Assembly: GCF_030160115.1 (NCBI RefSeq)
Contig: NZ_BSNS01000020.1
Span: forward strand, 429,347 to 493,346
Length of the DNA: 64,000 bases
Direction of reading: 5' to 3'
Source: Devosia nitrariae
Lineage (GTDB): Bacteria; Pseudomonadota; Alphaproteobacteria; Rhizobiales; Devosiaceae
The notes under the pieces were generated by a model. It ran no database searches. It saw only the letters and a list, made by a program, of their open reading frames with translations, and was not told where the DNA came from. Of the stretch, positions 1 through 8,389 are shown piece by piece (position 1 is the first letter of the stretch; each line of letters begins with the position of its first letter). The position numbers were made by a program, and so were the translations under genes.

Positions 1-553
1 AGGGGCGTTCCACAGCCGCAGCCCGAAGCGGCGGCCCGGAGGTATCGAGGATCACCCGCACGCCTCTCGTGTGGCAATGCCGGATCAGCCGGGCGTAGAT
101 GTCTTCTGCAAGGCCCGGAGGCAGTGTGCCGCTCGCGACGACGAATCTGATGTGTCCCTGGATAGCGCGTTCCAGCTCTGCCAGCAGACGCGTGCCATCC
201 TCGACCACCTGCAGGGGACCAGGAAGCACGAAACGATATTGCTGCCCGGTCTCGGTCTCCATCACCGTCAGGGAGAACCGCGTCTCGCCCTCAAGCGGCC
301 AAAAATGTGTGGCGGTCGCGGTGACGGCGAGAAGCTCCGCGTACTGATCACCTATGGCGCCACCGAGGGCAACGAAGGCTTCGCTCTCCCCGCCTAGTTC
401 CTCGATGGCACGGGACACGTTGACCCCACCCCCGCCGGCATCGTAGCGCGGGCTGCTGCACCGCAGCTTACCGTGTGGCAGCACACGTTCGGTCCACGTG
501 GTGATATCGAGGGCGGGATTGAGTGTCACCGTCAGGATCGGCTCCTGGTTCAT
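1..553 (-). CDS. pfkB: PfkB-family phosphofructokinase, 3' end outside window
   Basis: Sugar kinase of the PfkB (ribokinase) family, probably phosphorylating fructose 6-phosphate or fructose 1-phosphate in the cytosol. Only the first 184 residues are present; the C-terminal half with the catalytic GAGD region lies beyond the window edge. The visible part begins MNQEPILTVTLNPALDITTW and carries the Gly-rich substrate motif AGGGGVNVSRAIEELGG, typical of 1-phosphofructokinase/6-phosphofructokinase II. The ATG (553-551) overlaps the TGA of the upstream aldolase gene by 4 bp (ATGA), so the two are translationally coupled. It is the third gene of the glk-fba-pfkB operon. Hexose specificity cannot be fixed from this part. 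Confidence 0.85.
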   Translation of the reverse strand, partial: MNQEPILTVTLNPALDITTWTERVLPHGKLRCSSPRYDAGGGGVNVSRAIEELGGESEAFVALGGAIGDQYAELLAVTATATHFWPLEGETRFSLTVMETETGQQYRFVLPGPLQVVEDGTRLLAELERAIQGHIRFVVASGTLPPGLAEDIYARLIRHCHTRGVRVILDTSGPPLRAAAVERP

Positions 554-1479
554 GGCCCTTGCCCTCCGGCCTGCGACAGATGGATGTCGATGATCCTGCC
601 GAGCATGTCACGGGCCTCGCCGAACGGACGCTGGAAGCTGTTGCGACCGACGATCGAGCCATGCCCGCCACCATCGCGGATGGCCGCGATCTCGTCATAA
701 AGGGCCGTGACGTCCTTCGCCGGTCCGCCGGAGAAGACCACGATGCGCCGGCCTGCGAAGGCCGCCTGCATGACATGCCTGACCCTCGTCGCAAGCCCTG
801 AAAGATCCATGCCCTCATAGGCCGGGCGCGCCTCGGCCTGCGCGATGACGGCCGAAGGTGGCTTGACTTTGATGATGTGGGCGCCGAGTTGAGCGGCGAT
901 CTGCGCACCATAGGCAACGACGTCGAGCGCCGTTTCATCGTCCTTGCCCAGATGCCGCCCCCGCGGATAGGCCCAGACCACCACCGCGAGGCCATGGTCC
1001 CTTGCTTCAGCGATGCCTTCGCGCACCTCTTCGAACATCTCGTATTGACGGTCGCACCCTGGATAGATGGTGTAGCCGATGGCTGAGCAGCCGAGCTGGA
1101 GCGCATCGCGCACGCCTGCCGTCACCGCCTGGTCCCTATCGTCGGAAAGGTTGTCGGCATTGTTGGCCTTGAGGATCAGCGGTAAGGCGCCAGCAAAGCG
1201 GTCGGCCCCGGCCGTGAGCAGGCCCAGGGGGGCAGCGAGGGCGCTCAGCCCCGCCTCGATGGCCAGCTCGAAGTGATAGTGCGGATCGTAGGCTGCCGGG
1301 TTGACCGAGAAACTGCGTCCCGGCCCGTGCTCGAAGCCCTGGTCGACCGGCAGGATGACGAGCTTGCCCGACCCGCCGGTGCGCCCATGCATCAATAGGC
1401 GGGCGAGGTTCGCTTTGACACCCGGCCGCTCGCCCCCATAGTTATTGAGGACTCTTTGGACGGCCTCGCTGATCCGCAT
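550..1479 (-). CDS. fbaB: Class I fructose-bisphosphate aldolase (DhnA/FbaB type)
   Basis: Cleaves or forms fructose 1,6-bisphosphate through a Schiff base; cytosolic, glycolysis/gluconeogenesis. The 309-residue protein matches the archaeal-type class I aldolase: LPVDQGFEHGPGRSF near residues 43-57, a Tyr-containing SAIGYTIYPG strand (Tyr136), and HIIKVKPPSA at 201-210, which carries the Schiff-base lysine (Lys204 or Lys206). It lies between glk (10 bp gap) and pfkB (4 bp overlap). The neighbours suggest a glycolytic or gluconeogenic module under the FNR-type site upstream of glk. Family assignment is firm; the physiological direction is inferred. Confidence 0.9.
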   Translation of the reverse strand: MRISEAVQRVLNNYGGERPGVKANLARLLMHGRTGGSGKLVILPVDQGFEHGPGRSFSVNPAAYDPHYHFELAIEAGLSALAAPLGLLTAGADRFAGALPLILKANNADNLSDDRDQAVTAGVRDALQLGCSAIGYTIYPGCDRQYEMFEEVREGIAEARDHGLAVVVWAYPRGRHLGKDDETALDVVAYGAQIAAQLGAHIIKVKPPSAVIAQAEARPAYEGMDLSGLATRVRHVMQAAFAGRRIVVFSGGPAKDVTALYDEIAAIRDGGGHGSIVGRNSFQRPFGEARDMLGRIIDIHLSQAGGQGP

Positions 1480-1489
1480 TGCAGCACCA

Positions 1490-2473
1490 CTATGCCGCGA
1501 GCGCCGTCGTCACTACACGCGCCAGCGCCACCGCTGCCCCGCGCAGGCCGGCATCGGCGCCGGTCTTGATCACATGGACCGGTGTGTCGGCGAGGTAGGC
1601 GGCGAGCCGCCCCTTGCCCGCGAACGCAGTCCGGAAGCGATCCGTATTCAGCAGGTCGATGATGTTGGGTGCGATGCCGCCGCCGAGATAAACCCCGCCA
1701 CGAGCTCCGTAGACCAGGGCGATGTCGCCGGCGAACCGACCGAGCCAGGTCACGAACCGGTCGAGCGCCTCGATGGCAATCGGGTCGTTGCCGTCGCGCG
1801 CCGCCTCGACCACGTCGGCGGGCGTGAGGGCGGCAGCCGGCCGGCCCTGGCGGGCAGCAAGCAGTTGATGGAGGGCGACGAGCCCGGGACCCGAGATGAG
1901 ATGTTCGGCGGAGACATAGTCCCTGTCCCCCTTGATCGCCGAGACGATGTCGAACTCCTCCTGATCGTGCGCGGCAAAGGCGAGATGACCGCCCTCGCCG
2001 GGGACTGTGATCCAGCCGTCGCTGTCGTGAACGAGAGCGGCAACGCCGAGGCCCGTGCCAGGTCCCAGCACGGCCTTGGTGCCGGTCTCGGCCGGCGTGC
2101 CGCCGGCGATGCGGTAGAGGTCGTAGTCGGTCAAGTGCGGCAGCGCCAGGGCCAGTGCCTCGAAATCGTTGATGAGGCTGATATGCGCGGCGCCGGTGAG
2201 CCCGCGTATGCCCTGAATCGAGACCGCCCACGGCAGATTGGTCATCTGCGCACTGCCGCCGATGACGGGCCCCGCAACGGCTATGCCGATCTTGTCGGGG
2301 CAACGCGGAATGCTGCGCAGATACTGGTTGAGCGCATCTTCGAACCGGGAAAAGTCGTGGCTCGCCAACAGTGCGAAATGGTCGATGGTCAGTTCGTCGA
2401 TGTCGGTGATGGCAAAGCGGATGTTGGTGCCGCCGACGTCCGCCACGAGTGCCTTGCGCGAATAGTCCTTCAT
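1490..2473 (-). CDS. glk: Glucokinase
   Basis: Phosphorylates glucose with ATP; cytosolic, entry to glycolysis, Entner-Doudoroff or the phosphoketolase route. The 327-residue protein starts MKDYSRKALVADVGGTNIRF, with the phosphate-1 motif at residues 11-20, and has the catalytic Asp in INDFEALALA (Asp103). This is the proteobacterial Glk family (about 320 residues). I chose ATG 2473 over an in-frame start 99 bp upstream because a GGGAGC ribosome site precedes it and homology begins there. First gene of an operon with the aldolase and pfkB. An FNR-type box lies about 100 bp upstream, shared with divergent ppsA. Confidence 0.92.
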   Translation of the reverse strand: MKDYSRKALVADVGGTNIRFAITDIDELTIDHFALLASHDFSRFEDALNQYLRSIPRCPDKIGIAVAGPVIGGSAQMTNLPWAVSIQGIRGLTGAAHISLINDFEALALALPHLTDYDLYRIAGGTPAETGTKAVLGPGTGLGVAALVHDSDGWITVPGEGGHLAFAAHDQEEFDIVSAIKGDRDYVSAEHLISGPGLVALHQLLAARQGRPAAALTPADVVEAARDGNDPIAIEALDRFVTWLGRFAGDIALVYGARGGVYLGGGIAPNIIDLLNTDRFRTAFAGKGRLAAYLADTPVHVIKTGADAGLRGAAVALARVVTTALAA

Positions 2474-2574
2474 ATCCGTCTGCTCCCTGTTCGGAGTGGG
2501 TTCATTGACGATGAAGTACCCCGGCTCGACGCCAGGCATCTTGATCTGCGTCATGCTGCCGGCCGCAGGCAAGC

Positions 2575-2588
2575 TTGATCAGGATCAA
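2575..2588. promoter_or_regulatory. FNR/FixK-type site between glk and ppsA
   Basis: TTGATCAGGATCAA, a perfect TTGAT-N4-ATCAA palindrome. It lies 102 bp upstream of the glk ATG and 85 bp upstream of the ppsA ATG and could serve both. Seen directly; binding by FixK is inferred. Confidence 0.75.
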
Positions 2589-2673
2589 GGCGCTCTTCGT
2601 TGCGCCGCGTGAGTGTCAGGGATGGAGTTCTGCGGATCCCGCACTCCGCACGAAGCTGCTTGGGAGACCTGGG

Positions 2674-5097
2674 ATGACGACACCCGATGAACTGGTGCTC
2701 TGGTTCGAGAACGTGAAGCGCGGCGACGTAGGTCGCGTTGGTGGAAAGAACGCCTCGCTCGGCGAAATGGTGGCTGCGCTCTCGTCCAGCGGCATCGCCG
2801 TACCGCCCGGTTTCGCCACGACTGCCGATGCCTACTGGCTCTATGTCGAGCACAACGACATCCGCCAGCGAATGGAGACCTTGCTCGCCCATTGGCAGGA
2901 GGGCAGGGCAAGCCTGCAGGAGACTGGATCTGCCATCCGCGATCTCTTCCTCAAGGGAACCTGGCCCGACCGCATCGCCGACGCGATCACGGGCGCTTAT
3001 CGCGAGCTCTCGGCACGGGCCGGCAAGCACGAGATCGACGTTGCCGTACGCTCGAGCGCCACGGCTGAGGACCTCGCGGACGCCAGCTTTGCTGGTCAGC
3101 AGGAGACCTTCCTCAACATTTCCGGCGAAACCGAACTGCTGAACGCCTGCAGGCGCTGTTATGCCTCGCTCTTTACCGATCGAGCCATTTCCTATCGGCA
3201 GACCAAGGGTTTCGATCACATGCAGGTGGCGCTTTCCATCGGCGTGCAGCAGATGGTGCGCTCTGACCTCGGCGGTTCAGGCGTGATGTTCTCGATCGAC
3301 ACCGAGACTGGATTCGACAAGGTCGTGCTGATCAACGCCGCCTGGGGGCTTGGCGAGAACGTCGTGCAGGGTATCGTCGATCCGGACGAGTACCAGGTCT
3401 TCAAGCCGCTACTTGCCGATAACGGCTTCTCCCCCATCATCGAGAAGCGCCTCGGCGAAAAGGTCGTGAAGATGGTCTATGCCAAGGGCACGCCCCCGAC
3501 CCGCAATGTACCGACCTCGAAGGTTGAGCGCCGCGCCTATGTGCTCTCGGACAGCGAGATCCTCGACCTTGCCCGCTGGGCCGTTGCTATCGAGAAACAC
3601 TATGGCTGCCCGATGGACATGGAATGGGCGCGCGACGGGGAGACCGGACGGATCTTCATCGTCCAGGCCCGGCCCGAGACCGTGCAGTCGCAGCGAACGG
3701 CCTCGAGCTTCCAGTCCTACCGCATCGTTCGCAAGGGTCCGCTGATCGCCGCCGGTCTCGCCGTCGGCGATGCGATCGTTTCGGGAACCGTCTGCCTCAT
3801 CGAGGATGCCCGCGATATCGACAAGTTCGTCGATGGTTCGATTCTCGTTACCAGCACCACCGACCCCGACTGGGTGCCGGTGATGAAGCGTGCCCGGGCG
3901 ATCATCACAGAGCATGGCGGACGCACCTCTCACGCCGCCATCGTCAGCCGCGAGCTCGGCCTGCCAGCCGTGGTGGGAACGGGCAACGCCACCGAAGTGC
4001 TGCACACCGGCCAAGAGGTCACGGTCTCCTGCGCGGAAGGGGACGAGGGCTTCGTTTATGCCGGCGAGGCGGAATACGAGGTCGAGACTCTCGATGTCAC
4101 CCATCTGCCTGCGACGCAGACGCAGATCATGCTCAACCTTGCCAATCCGGGCGCGGCATTCCGCTGGTGGCGGCTGCCGGCGGACGGCGTCGGCCTGGCG
4201 CGCATGGAGTTCATCATCGCCAACACCATCCGGGCCCATCCGATGGCCTTGGTCGGCTACGATCGCCTTGAGAACCAGGGGGCAAAACTCCAGATCGGCT
4301 ATCTGACCGAAGGCTACGAGGACAAGACCGAATACTTCGTCGACAGACTTTCGCGCGGGCTTGCGCGTCTCGCCGCCGCTGCCCATCCCCGCCCGATCAT
4401 CGTGCGCATGAGCGACTTCAAGACCAATGAATATGCCGGGCTCCTCGGCGGCGCCGAATTCGAACCCGCCGAGGAGAACCCCATGATCGGCTTCCGGGGC
4501 GCCTCGCGCTACTACTCGGAACGTTACCGCAAGGGGTTCGCGCTCGAGTGCCGCGCGATCCATCGCCTGCGCGAGGAGATGGGCTTTTCCAACGTGGTGG
4601 TGATGATCCCGTTCTGCCGCTCGGTCGAGGAAGCCGACAGGGTTTTGACCGTGATGGCCGAAAACGGTCTCGAGCGTGGCCGGAACGGCCTCGAAGTATA
4701 CGTCATGTGCGAGATCCCCTCCAACGTCATCCTGGCAGACGCATTTGCCGAACGGTTCGACGGCTTCTCGATCGGCTCCAACGATCTGACACAGCTGACC
4801 CTCGGCGTCGATCGGGATTCGGCCGAGCTCGCCGGGCTGTTCGATGAGCAGGATCCGGCCGTCAAATGGATGATCCACAACGTCATCGATGCGGCCCATG
4901 CGGCCGGCGCCAAGATCGGCCTTTGCGGTCAGGCGCCGAGCGACCATCCGCAGTTCGCTCGCTTCCTCGTCGAGTGCGGCATCGACAGCATCTCGGTCAG
5001 CCCCGACAGCTTCATCGCCGTCAAGCGAGAGGTCGCCACTGCCGAAGGCGAGCGCGACACCGTGCTTCACCTGCATCGCGGCTGGGAGAGCGGCTGA
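2674..5097 (+). CDS. ppsA: Phosphoenolpyruvate synthase
   Basis: Converts pyruvate, ATP and water to PEP, AMP and phosphate; cytosolic, gluconeogenic. The 807-residue length is typical. Order: N-terminal ATP-grasp-like nucleotide domain (RVGGKNASLGEM near the start), phosphohistidine swivel domain with GGRTSHAAIV (His420), and a C-terminal PEP/pyruvate barrel with the CGQAPSDHP loop (catalytic Cys751). The start at 2674 is preceded by GGGAG about 8 nt away; an upstream in-frame ATG at 2575 overlaps the FNR box and is unlikely. Divergent from glk. With acetate kinase and phosphoketolase elsewhere in the window it suggests carbon rerouting at low oxygen. Confidence 0.95.
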   Translation: MTTPDELVLWFENVKRGDVGRVGGKNASLGEMVAALSSSGIAVPPGFATTADAYWLYVEHNDIRQRMETLLAHWQEGRASLQETGSAIRDLFLKGTWPDRIADAITGAYRELSARAGKHEIDVAVRSSATAEDLADASFAGQQETFLNISGETELLNACRRCYASLFTDRAISYRQTKGFDHMQVALSIGVQQMVRSDLGGSGVMFSIDTETGFDKVVLINAAWGLGENVVQGIVDPDEYQVFKPLLADNGFSPIIEKRLGEKVVKMVYAKGTPPTRNVPTSKVERRAYVLSDSEILDLARWAVAIEKHYGCPMDMEWARDGETGRIFIVQARPETVQSQRTASSFQSYRIVRKGPLIAAGLAVGDAIVSGTVCLIEDARDIDKFVDGSILVTSTTDPDWVPVMKRARAIITEHGGRTSHAAIVSRELGLPAVVGTGNATEVLHTGQEVTVSCAEGDEGFVYAGEAEYEVETLDVTHLPATQTQIMLNLANPGAAFRWWRLPADGVGLARMEFIIANTIRAHPMALVGYDRLENQGAKLQIGYLTEGYEDKTEYFVDRLSRGLARLAAAAHPRPIIVRMSDFKTNEYAGLLGGAEFEPAEENPMIGFRGASRYYSERYRKGFALECRAIHRLREEMGFSNVVVMIPFCRSVEEADRVLTVMAENGLERGRNGLEVYVMCEIPSNVILADAFAERFDGFSIGSNDLTQLTLGVDRDSAELAGLFDEQDPAVKWMIHNVIDAAHAAGAKIGLCGQAPSDHPQFARFLVECGIDSISVSPDSFIAVKREVATAEGERDTVLHLHRGWESG

Positions 5098-5117
5098 TCC
5101 GCACCTCGCAACAACGC

Positions 5118-5131
5118 TTGACCTGCATCAA
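5118..5131 (+). promoter_or_regulatory. FNR/FixK-type site upstream of Usp
   Basis: TTGACCTGCATCAA, one mismatch to TTGAT-N4-ATCAA, just after the ppsA stop and 60 bp before the Usp start. It implies a promoter separate from ppsA. Confidence 0.65.
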
Positions 5132-5191
5132 GCGGCGCTCCTCCGGAGCGGAAGATGCTGGGCGCACCGAGGCCGAAGGAGAATGATTCCG

Positions 5192-6031
5192 ATGGACCCG
5201 CACCGTCTCGCTTATGTTCCTCTTGCCACTTACCCGGAACCGGTACCCGATGAGACGGTACTTACAGTGCTAGACTACGCGGCTGTACTGGGCGCGCGCG
5301 TGCACGTCACGGCGTTCGCTGTCGATATCCCGCCTGTCTACACGCCGCTTGCAGGAAGGATCATCAATATTCCCGACATGATCCGCGCAACGGAAGAGGA
5401 CAGCCGGCAACACTGCAGACGGCTAACGAATCTGGCCGGTGAACGAGCGAAAAGCCTCGCTGTTCCAATAACTTGCTCTATTCAGAAGGCCGTTCCGGGT
5501 CAAATGGACGACATTGCGATCGTCAAATCACGCTATTTCGACATATCACTTCTGGCATGGTCGAAAGAACTCGCGGTGCAGGATCTTGCCCAATCGATAG
5601 TCTTCGGATCTGGCCGGCCATCAATCCTCTTACCCGCCCGCAAGGCGCCAAGCGAAATCAAGCATGTCGCGATTGCGTGGGATGAAAGTCGCGTAGCCGC
5701 CCGCGCTCTGGCTGATTCCGTGCAACTTCTCGGGCACGGTGTCCGAGTCACGGTTCTGACAGTTCACGACGAGAAACCACTGTCCGACCACGGGGTCGCC
5801 GCCTCCCTTGCGGCGTTCCTCAAATTGCGCGGAACTGAAGCTGGAGCCGAGAACCTCTCGCTGAACGGCAGGTCCGTGTCTTTTGCGCTGCAAGCGCGGG
5901 CGATCGAGATCGACGCTGACCTGCTCGTGATGGGCGCTTACGGCCACTCCCGCATTCGCGATTTCGTTCTTGGCGGCGCAACGACGGGCGTTTTCTCCGA
6001 CCTGCGCTTGCCGGTTCTGCTTTCGCATTGA
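5192..6031 (+). CDS. Universal stress protein, two-domain
   Basis: UspA-superfamily protein of 279 residues, about twice a single Usp domain. The C-terminal domain carries the ATP-binding loop GAYGHSRIRDFVLGGATTG near its end; the N-terminal domain is degenerate. Such two-domain Usp proteins are commonly induced under oxygen limitation in proteobacteria, but the molecular function is unknown. AAGGAG (5176-5181) is 10 nt from ATG 5192 and only 1 nt from an in-frame ATG at 5183, so 5192 is preferred. An FNR-type box lies 60 bp upstream. It is one of four Usp genes in the window. Confidence 0.88.
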   Translation: MDPHRLAYVPLATYPEPVPDETVLTVLDYAAVLGARVHVTAFAVDIPPVYTPLAGRIINIPDMIRATEEDSRQHCRRLTNLAGERAKSLAVPITCSIQKAVPGQMDDIAIVKSRYFDISLLAWSKELAVQDLAQSIVFGSGRPSILLPARKAPSEIKHVAIAWDESRVAARALADSVQLLGHGVRVTVLTVHDEKPLSDHGVAASLAAFLKLRGTEAGAENLSLNGRSVSFALQARAIEIDADLLVMGAYGHSRIRDFVLGGATTGVFSDLRLPVLLSH

Positions 6032-6084
6032 ACCGGGATGGGATGGTCGGCCGTTCCCTGTGGGTCGGCGGCGCTCGAGGCGCG

Positions 6085-7452
6085 TCAAACCGCTACGCTA
6101 TGACGTGCCGCGCCTGCCTCCAGATAGTTGTCGAACCGGGCAGCTATCGAGCGCACGAAGGGGCGCCCGCGTTCGGTCACCGAGAAACGGGTAACGTCAG
6201 CTGAAACCAGGCCGTCCTGGTCGGAATTCGCGATAGTCTGCGCGGTTCGAAACAATGCATCGCCGGCGTGCCCATATGCGGCAGTCAGTTCACTGCGCTT
6301 GATCTCGAAGCGACAGAGCAGCGATTCGATTGCGGCCCGGTGCAGGCGGTCAGCCTGCGAAAGGGCAAAGCCCCTCGCCGTCGCGGCACCGCCCTGATGG
6401 GTGGCCTTCTGGTAATCGCCGGTCGCTGTGATGTTCTGCACATAGCCCTGCGGAAGACTACCAATGGCCGAGGCGCCAAGACCGATGAGGACATCTGCCG
6501 CGTCTTCGGTATAGCCCTGGAAGTTGCGCCGCAGATTGCCATTGGCGGCGGCGATGGCGAGGCTGTCCGTCGGTCGAGCGAAATGATCAAACCCGACCGG
6601 AACCAGACCGGCCGCCGTCAGCAATTCGCCTGCGAGCTGGGCTTGGGCGAATCGGGCGTGGATGTTGGGCAGTGCCTCTTCCTCGATCATCGTCTGATGC
6701 TTCTTCATCCACGGTACATGCGCATAACCGAAGAGCGCGATGCGGTCCGGCGCGAGAGAAAGGATCGTTCGCATCGTCGCCTCAATGCTGGCAAGTGTTT
6801 GGTAGGGCAGCCCGTAGAGCGCATCGATGTTGGCCGAGCGGACGCCCCGCGCCCGTACAGCCTCGATGACGTGCGCGGTCTGCTCGAAGCTTTGCAGTCG
6901 ATTAATCGCGCGCTGCACCTTCGGCTCGAAATCCTGAACGCCGATGCTGGCCCGGGTCAGTCCGAACGCGGCCATGGCATCGTACCGCCCGTCGTCGAGG
7001 TCGTTGGGGTCGATCTCGATGCTGATCTGCGCGTCTCTTTCTATGGTGAAGACAGCCGAAAGATGCGCCTTGAGCGCCAGCAGATCCGCGGGCGTCAACA
7101 TGGTCGGCGAGCCGCCACCCAGATGTATGGCAGTCACCCGCCCGCGCCCGGCGAGTTGCGCGGCGACCCAGTCGATCTCGGCCCGCAGAGCCTCCACATA
7201 GCTGGCGATCGGTTCGTAGCGCAGCGTGTGCTTGGTATGGCAGCCGCAGAACCAGCAGAGACGGTCGCAATAGGGAATGTGGAGATAGAGCGAGATCGTC
7301 GCTCTCTCCGGGATGTCCCGCAGCCAGCGGCCGTAAGTATCGCTCGTGACGCCCGCATGGAAATGCGGCGCGGTGGGATAGCTGGTGTAGCGGGGGACGG
7401 GCGTTGCGTAGCGGTCGACGAGGTCCGCGAAGTCGGAAGTACCGGTTGTCAT
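6085..7452 (-). CDS. hemN: Oxygen-independent coproporphyrinogen III oxidase
   Basis: Radical SAM enzyme that decarboxylates coproporphyrinogen III to protoporphyrinogen IX without oxygen; cytosolic heme synthesis. The 455-residue protein has the cluster motif CDRLCWFC (Cys62, Cys66, Cys69) inside HIPYCDRLCWFCGCHTKH, followed by GGGSPTML, the SAM-binding Gly-rich region. Length and motifs match HemN rather than the HemW look-alikes. ATG 7452 follows the nnrU stop by 1 nt, so the pair is coupled. Heme supply fits the adjacent heme-rich cbb3 oxidase. An FNR-type site upstream of nnrU (8212-8225) probably drives both. Confidence 0.94.
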   Translation of the reverse strand: MTTGTSDFADLVDRYATPVPRYTSYPTAPHFHAGVTSDTYGRWLRDIPERATISLYLHIPYCDRLCWFCGCHTKHTLRYEPIASYVEALRAEIDWVAAQLAGRGRVTAIHLGGGSPTMLTPADLLALKAHLSAVFTIERDAQISIEIDPNDLDDGRYDAMAAFGLTRASIGVQDFEPKVQRAINRLQSFEQTAHVIEAVRARGVRSANIDALYGLPYQTLASIEATMRTILSLAPDRIALFGYAHVPWMKKHQTMIEEEALPNIHARFAQAQLAGELLTAAGLVPVGFDHFARPTDSLAIAAANGNLRRNFQGYTEDAADVLIGLGASAIGSLPQGYVQNITATGDYQKATHQGGAATARGFALSQADRLHRAAIESLLCRFEIKRSELTAAYGHAGDALFRTAQTIANSDQDGLVSADVTRFSVTERGRPFVRSIAARFDNYLEAGAARHSVAV

Positions 7453-7453
7453 T

Positions 7454-8140
7454 TCAGCTCGTTGCCAAAGCAAGGGGATCGGCACCGAAGAGCGCGGCGT
7501 GGCCTCCGGTCAGCAGCCAAGCGGTCAGGGCTGCGGCCGCTGCCAGCGAGGCGAGGGTGGTCCGATCAATGCGCAGGCGGGTGCGGCCGAACGTTGCCGC
7601 GGCGAAAGGCATGACCGAGGTGGTGGAGGAGATGACGTGCCACTCCGCGCCTAGCCGCCGGCGGGCGCGCCGCTCGGCCATCACCATGCCGAAGGCCGAG
7701 AACGCGGCGAGCGCGCCGAAGAGGATGACGCTGCGCAAATCCCCGTTCGGCACCAGATGGCTGCCAGCCCAGAGCAGGAAACCCCAGAGCACGGGGTGGC
7801 GGGTGATGGTGGTGACGGCGCCAGGGCGTCGGTCGGCTCGGCGCAGCGAAATGGAGGCCGGATTGGGGCTCGCAAGGCCCGCAATCAGCAGGAAGACGGC
7901 GATGGGGCTGAGGACCAGCGGCACCCAGGCCTGCCAGGGCTGTGCGTCCCAGAGTGGCACGTAGTCGAGGCGCAGGGCGGCATGGAAGACCCAGGCGAGA
8001 GCCATGAGCGAGACCAGCGAATAGGCGATGAGATAGGTAGGGCGCCCGAGTCTCCCGATGAGTGGCGAGCGAAGCGCCGGAACCGCGGGAACGGAGTGGA
8101 GCAGGATGAAGACGGCGAGTGCCGCTAGGAACTGGGTCAA
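7454..8140 (-). CDS. nnrU: NnrU family membrane protein
   Basis: Integral membrane protein of 228 residues with about six hydrophobic segments, of the NnrU family first linked to nitric oxide/nitrite metabolism in Rhodobacter. The diagnostic segment TRHPVLWGFLLWAGSHLVPNG (written here in part; about residues 112-132) resembles isoprenylcysteine methyltransferase-like membrane proteins. The biochemical role is not established. It is coupled to hemN and sits downstream of the cco cluster under its own FNR-type site, which fits a role under denitrifying or microaerobic conditions. Confidence 0.85.
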   Translation of the reverse strand: MTQFLAALAVFILLHSVPAVPALRSPLIGRLGRPTYLIAYSLVSLMALAWVFHAALRLDYVPLWDAQPWQAWVPLVLSPIAVFLLIAGLASPNPASISLRRADRRPGAVTTITRHPVLWGFLLWAGSHLVPNGDLRSVILFGALAAFSAFGMVMAERRARRRLGAEWHVISSTTSVMPFAAATFGRTRLRIDRTTLASLAAAAALTAWLLTGGHAALFGADPLALATS

Positions 8141-8211
8141 GATGGCGTCTCCGAAGGCCGCGGACAGGATGGCATGGCGTCACGCTATGCCCAACGGGAC
8201 GGCGCGCGCCT

Positions 8212-8225
8212 TTGGCCCGGATCAA
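8212..8225 (-). promoter_or_regulatory. FNR-type site upstream of nnrU-hemN
   Basis: TTGGCCCGGATCAA on the plus strand; read on the minus strand, TTGAT-CCGG-GCCAA. It overlaps the last codons of ccoS and is 72 bp upstream of the nnrU start. Right half perfect, left half degenerate. Confidence 0.55.
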
Positions 8226-8389
8226 ATCCCATCCCAGTCCCGGCGCGGCTCGTCCTCCTCGTAGAGGATTCGTTCGGCAGCGCCGTCGAGGTCCTCGTAT
8301 TGGCCGTTGCGCAGCGTCCAGAGGAAGAGGATCAGTCCGCCCGTGCCCAGGATCAGTGAAATGGGAATGAGATAGAAAAAGTCCGTCAC
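8222..8389 (-). CDS. ccoS: cbb3 oxidase maturation protein CcoS
   Basis: 55-residue membrane protein needed for cofactor assembly of the cbb3 oxidase. It begins with GTG (8389-8387) as MTDFFYLIPISLILGTGGLI, one N-terminal transmembrane helix, followed by the characteristic short tail NGQYEDLDGAAERIL and an acidic end. The GTGA overlap with the ccoI stop (4 bp) indicates translational coupling and fixes the start. Last gene of the cco operon. Confidence 0.9.
   Translation of the reverse strand: MTDFFYLIPISLILGTGGLILFLWTLRNGQYEDLDGAAERILYEEDEPRRDWDGI

Noticed and set aside
1445..2578. Long plus-strand open frame opposite glk
   Set aside because: Antisense shadow of a GC-rich gene; no recognisable protein sequence, while the minus strand encodes a clear glucokinase.
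3409..5076. 555-codon minus-strand open frame opposite ppsA
   Set aside because: Shadow of the PEP synthase gene; composition bias (Asp/Gly/Arg-rich) without known motifs.
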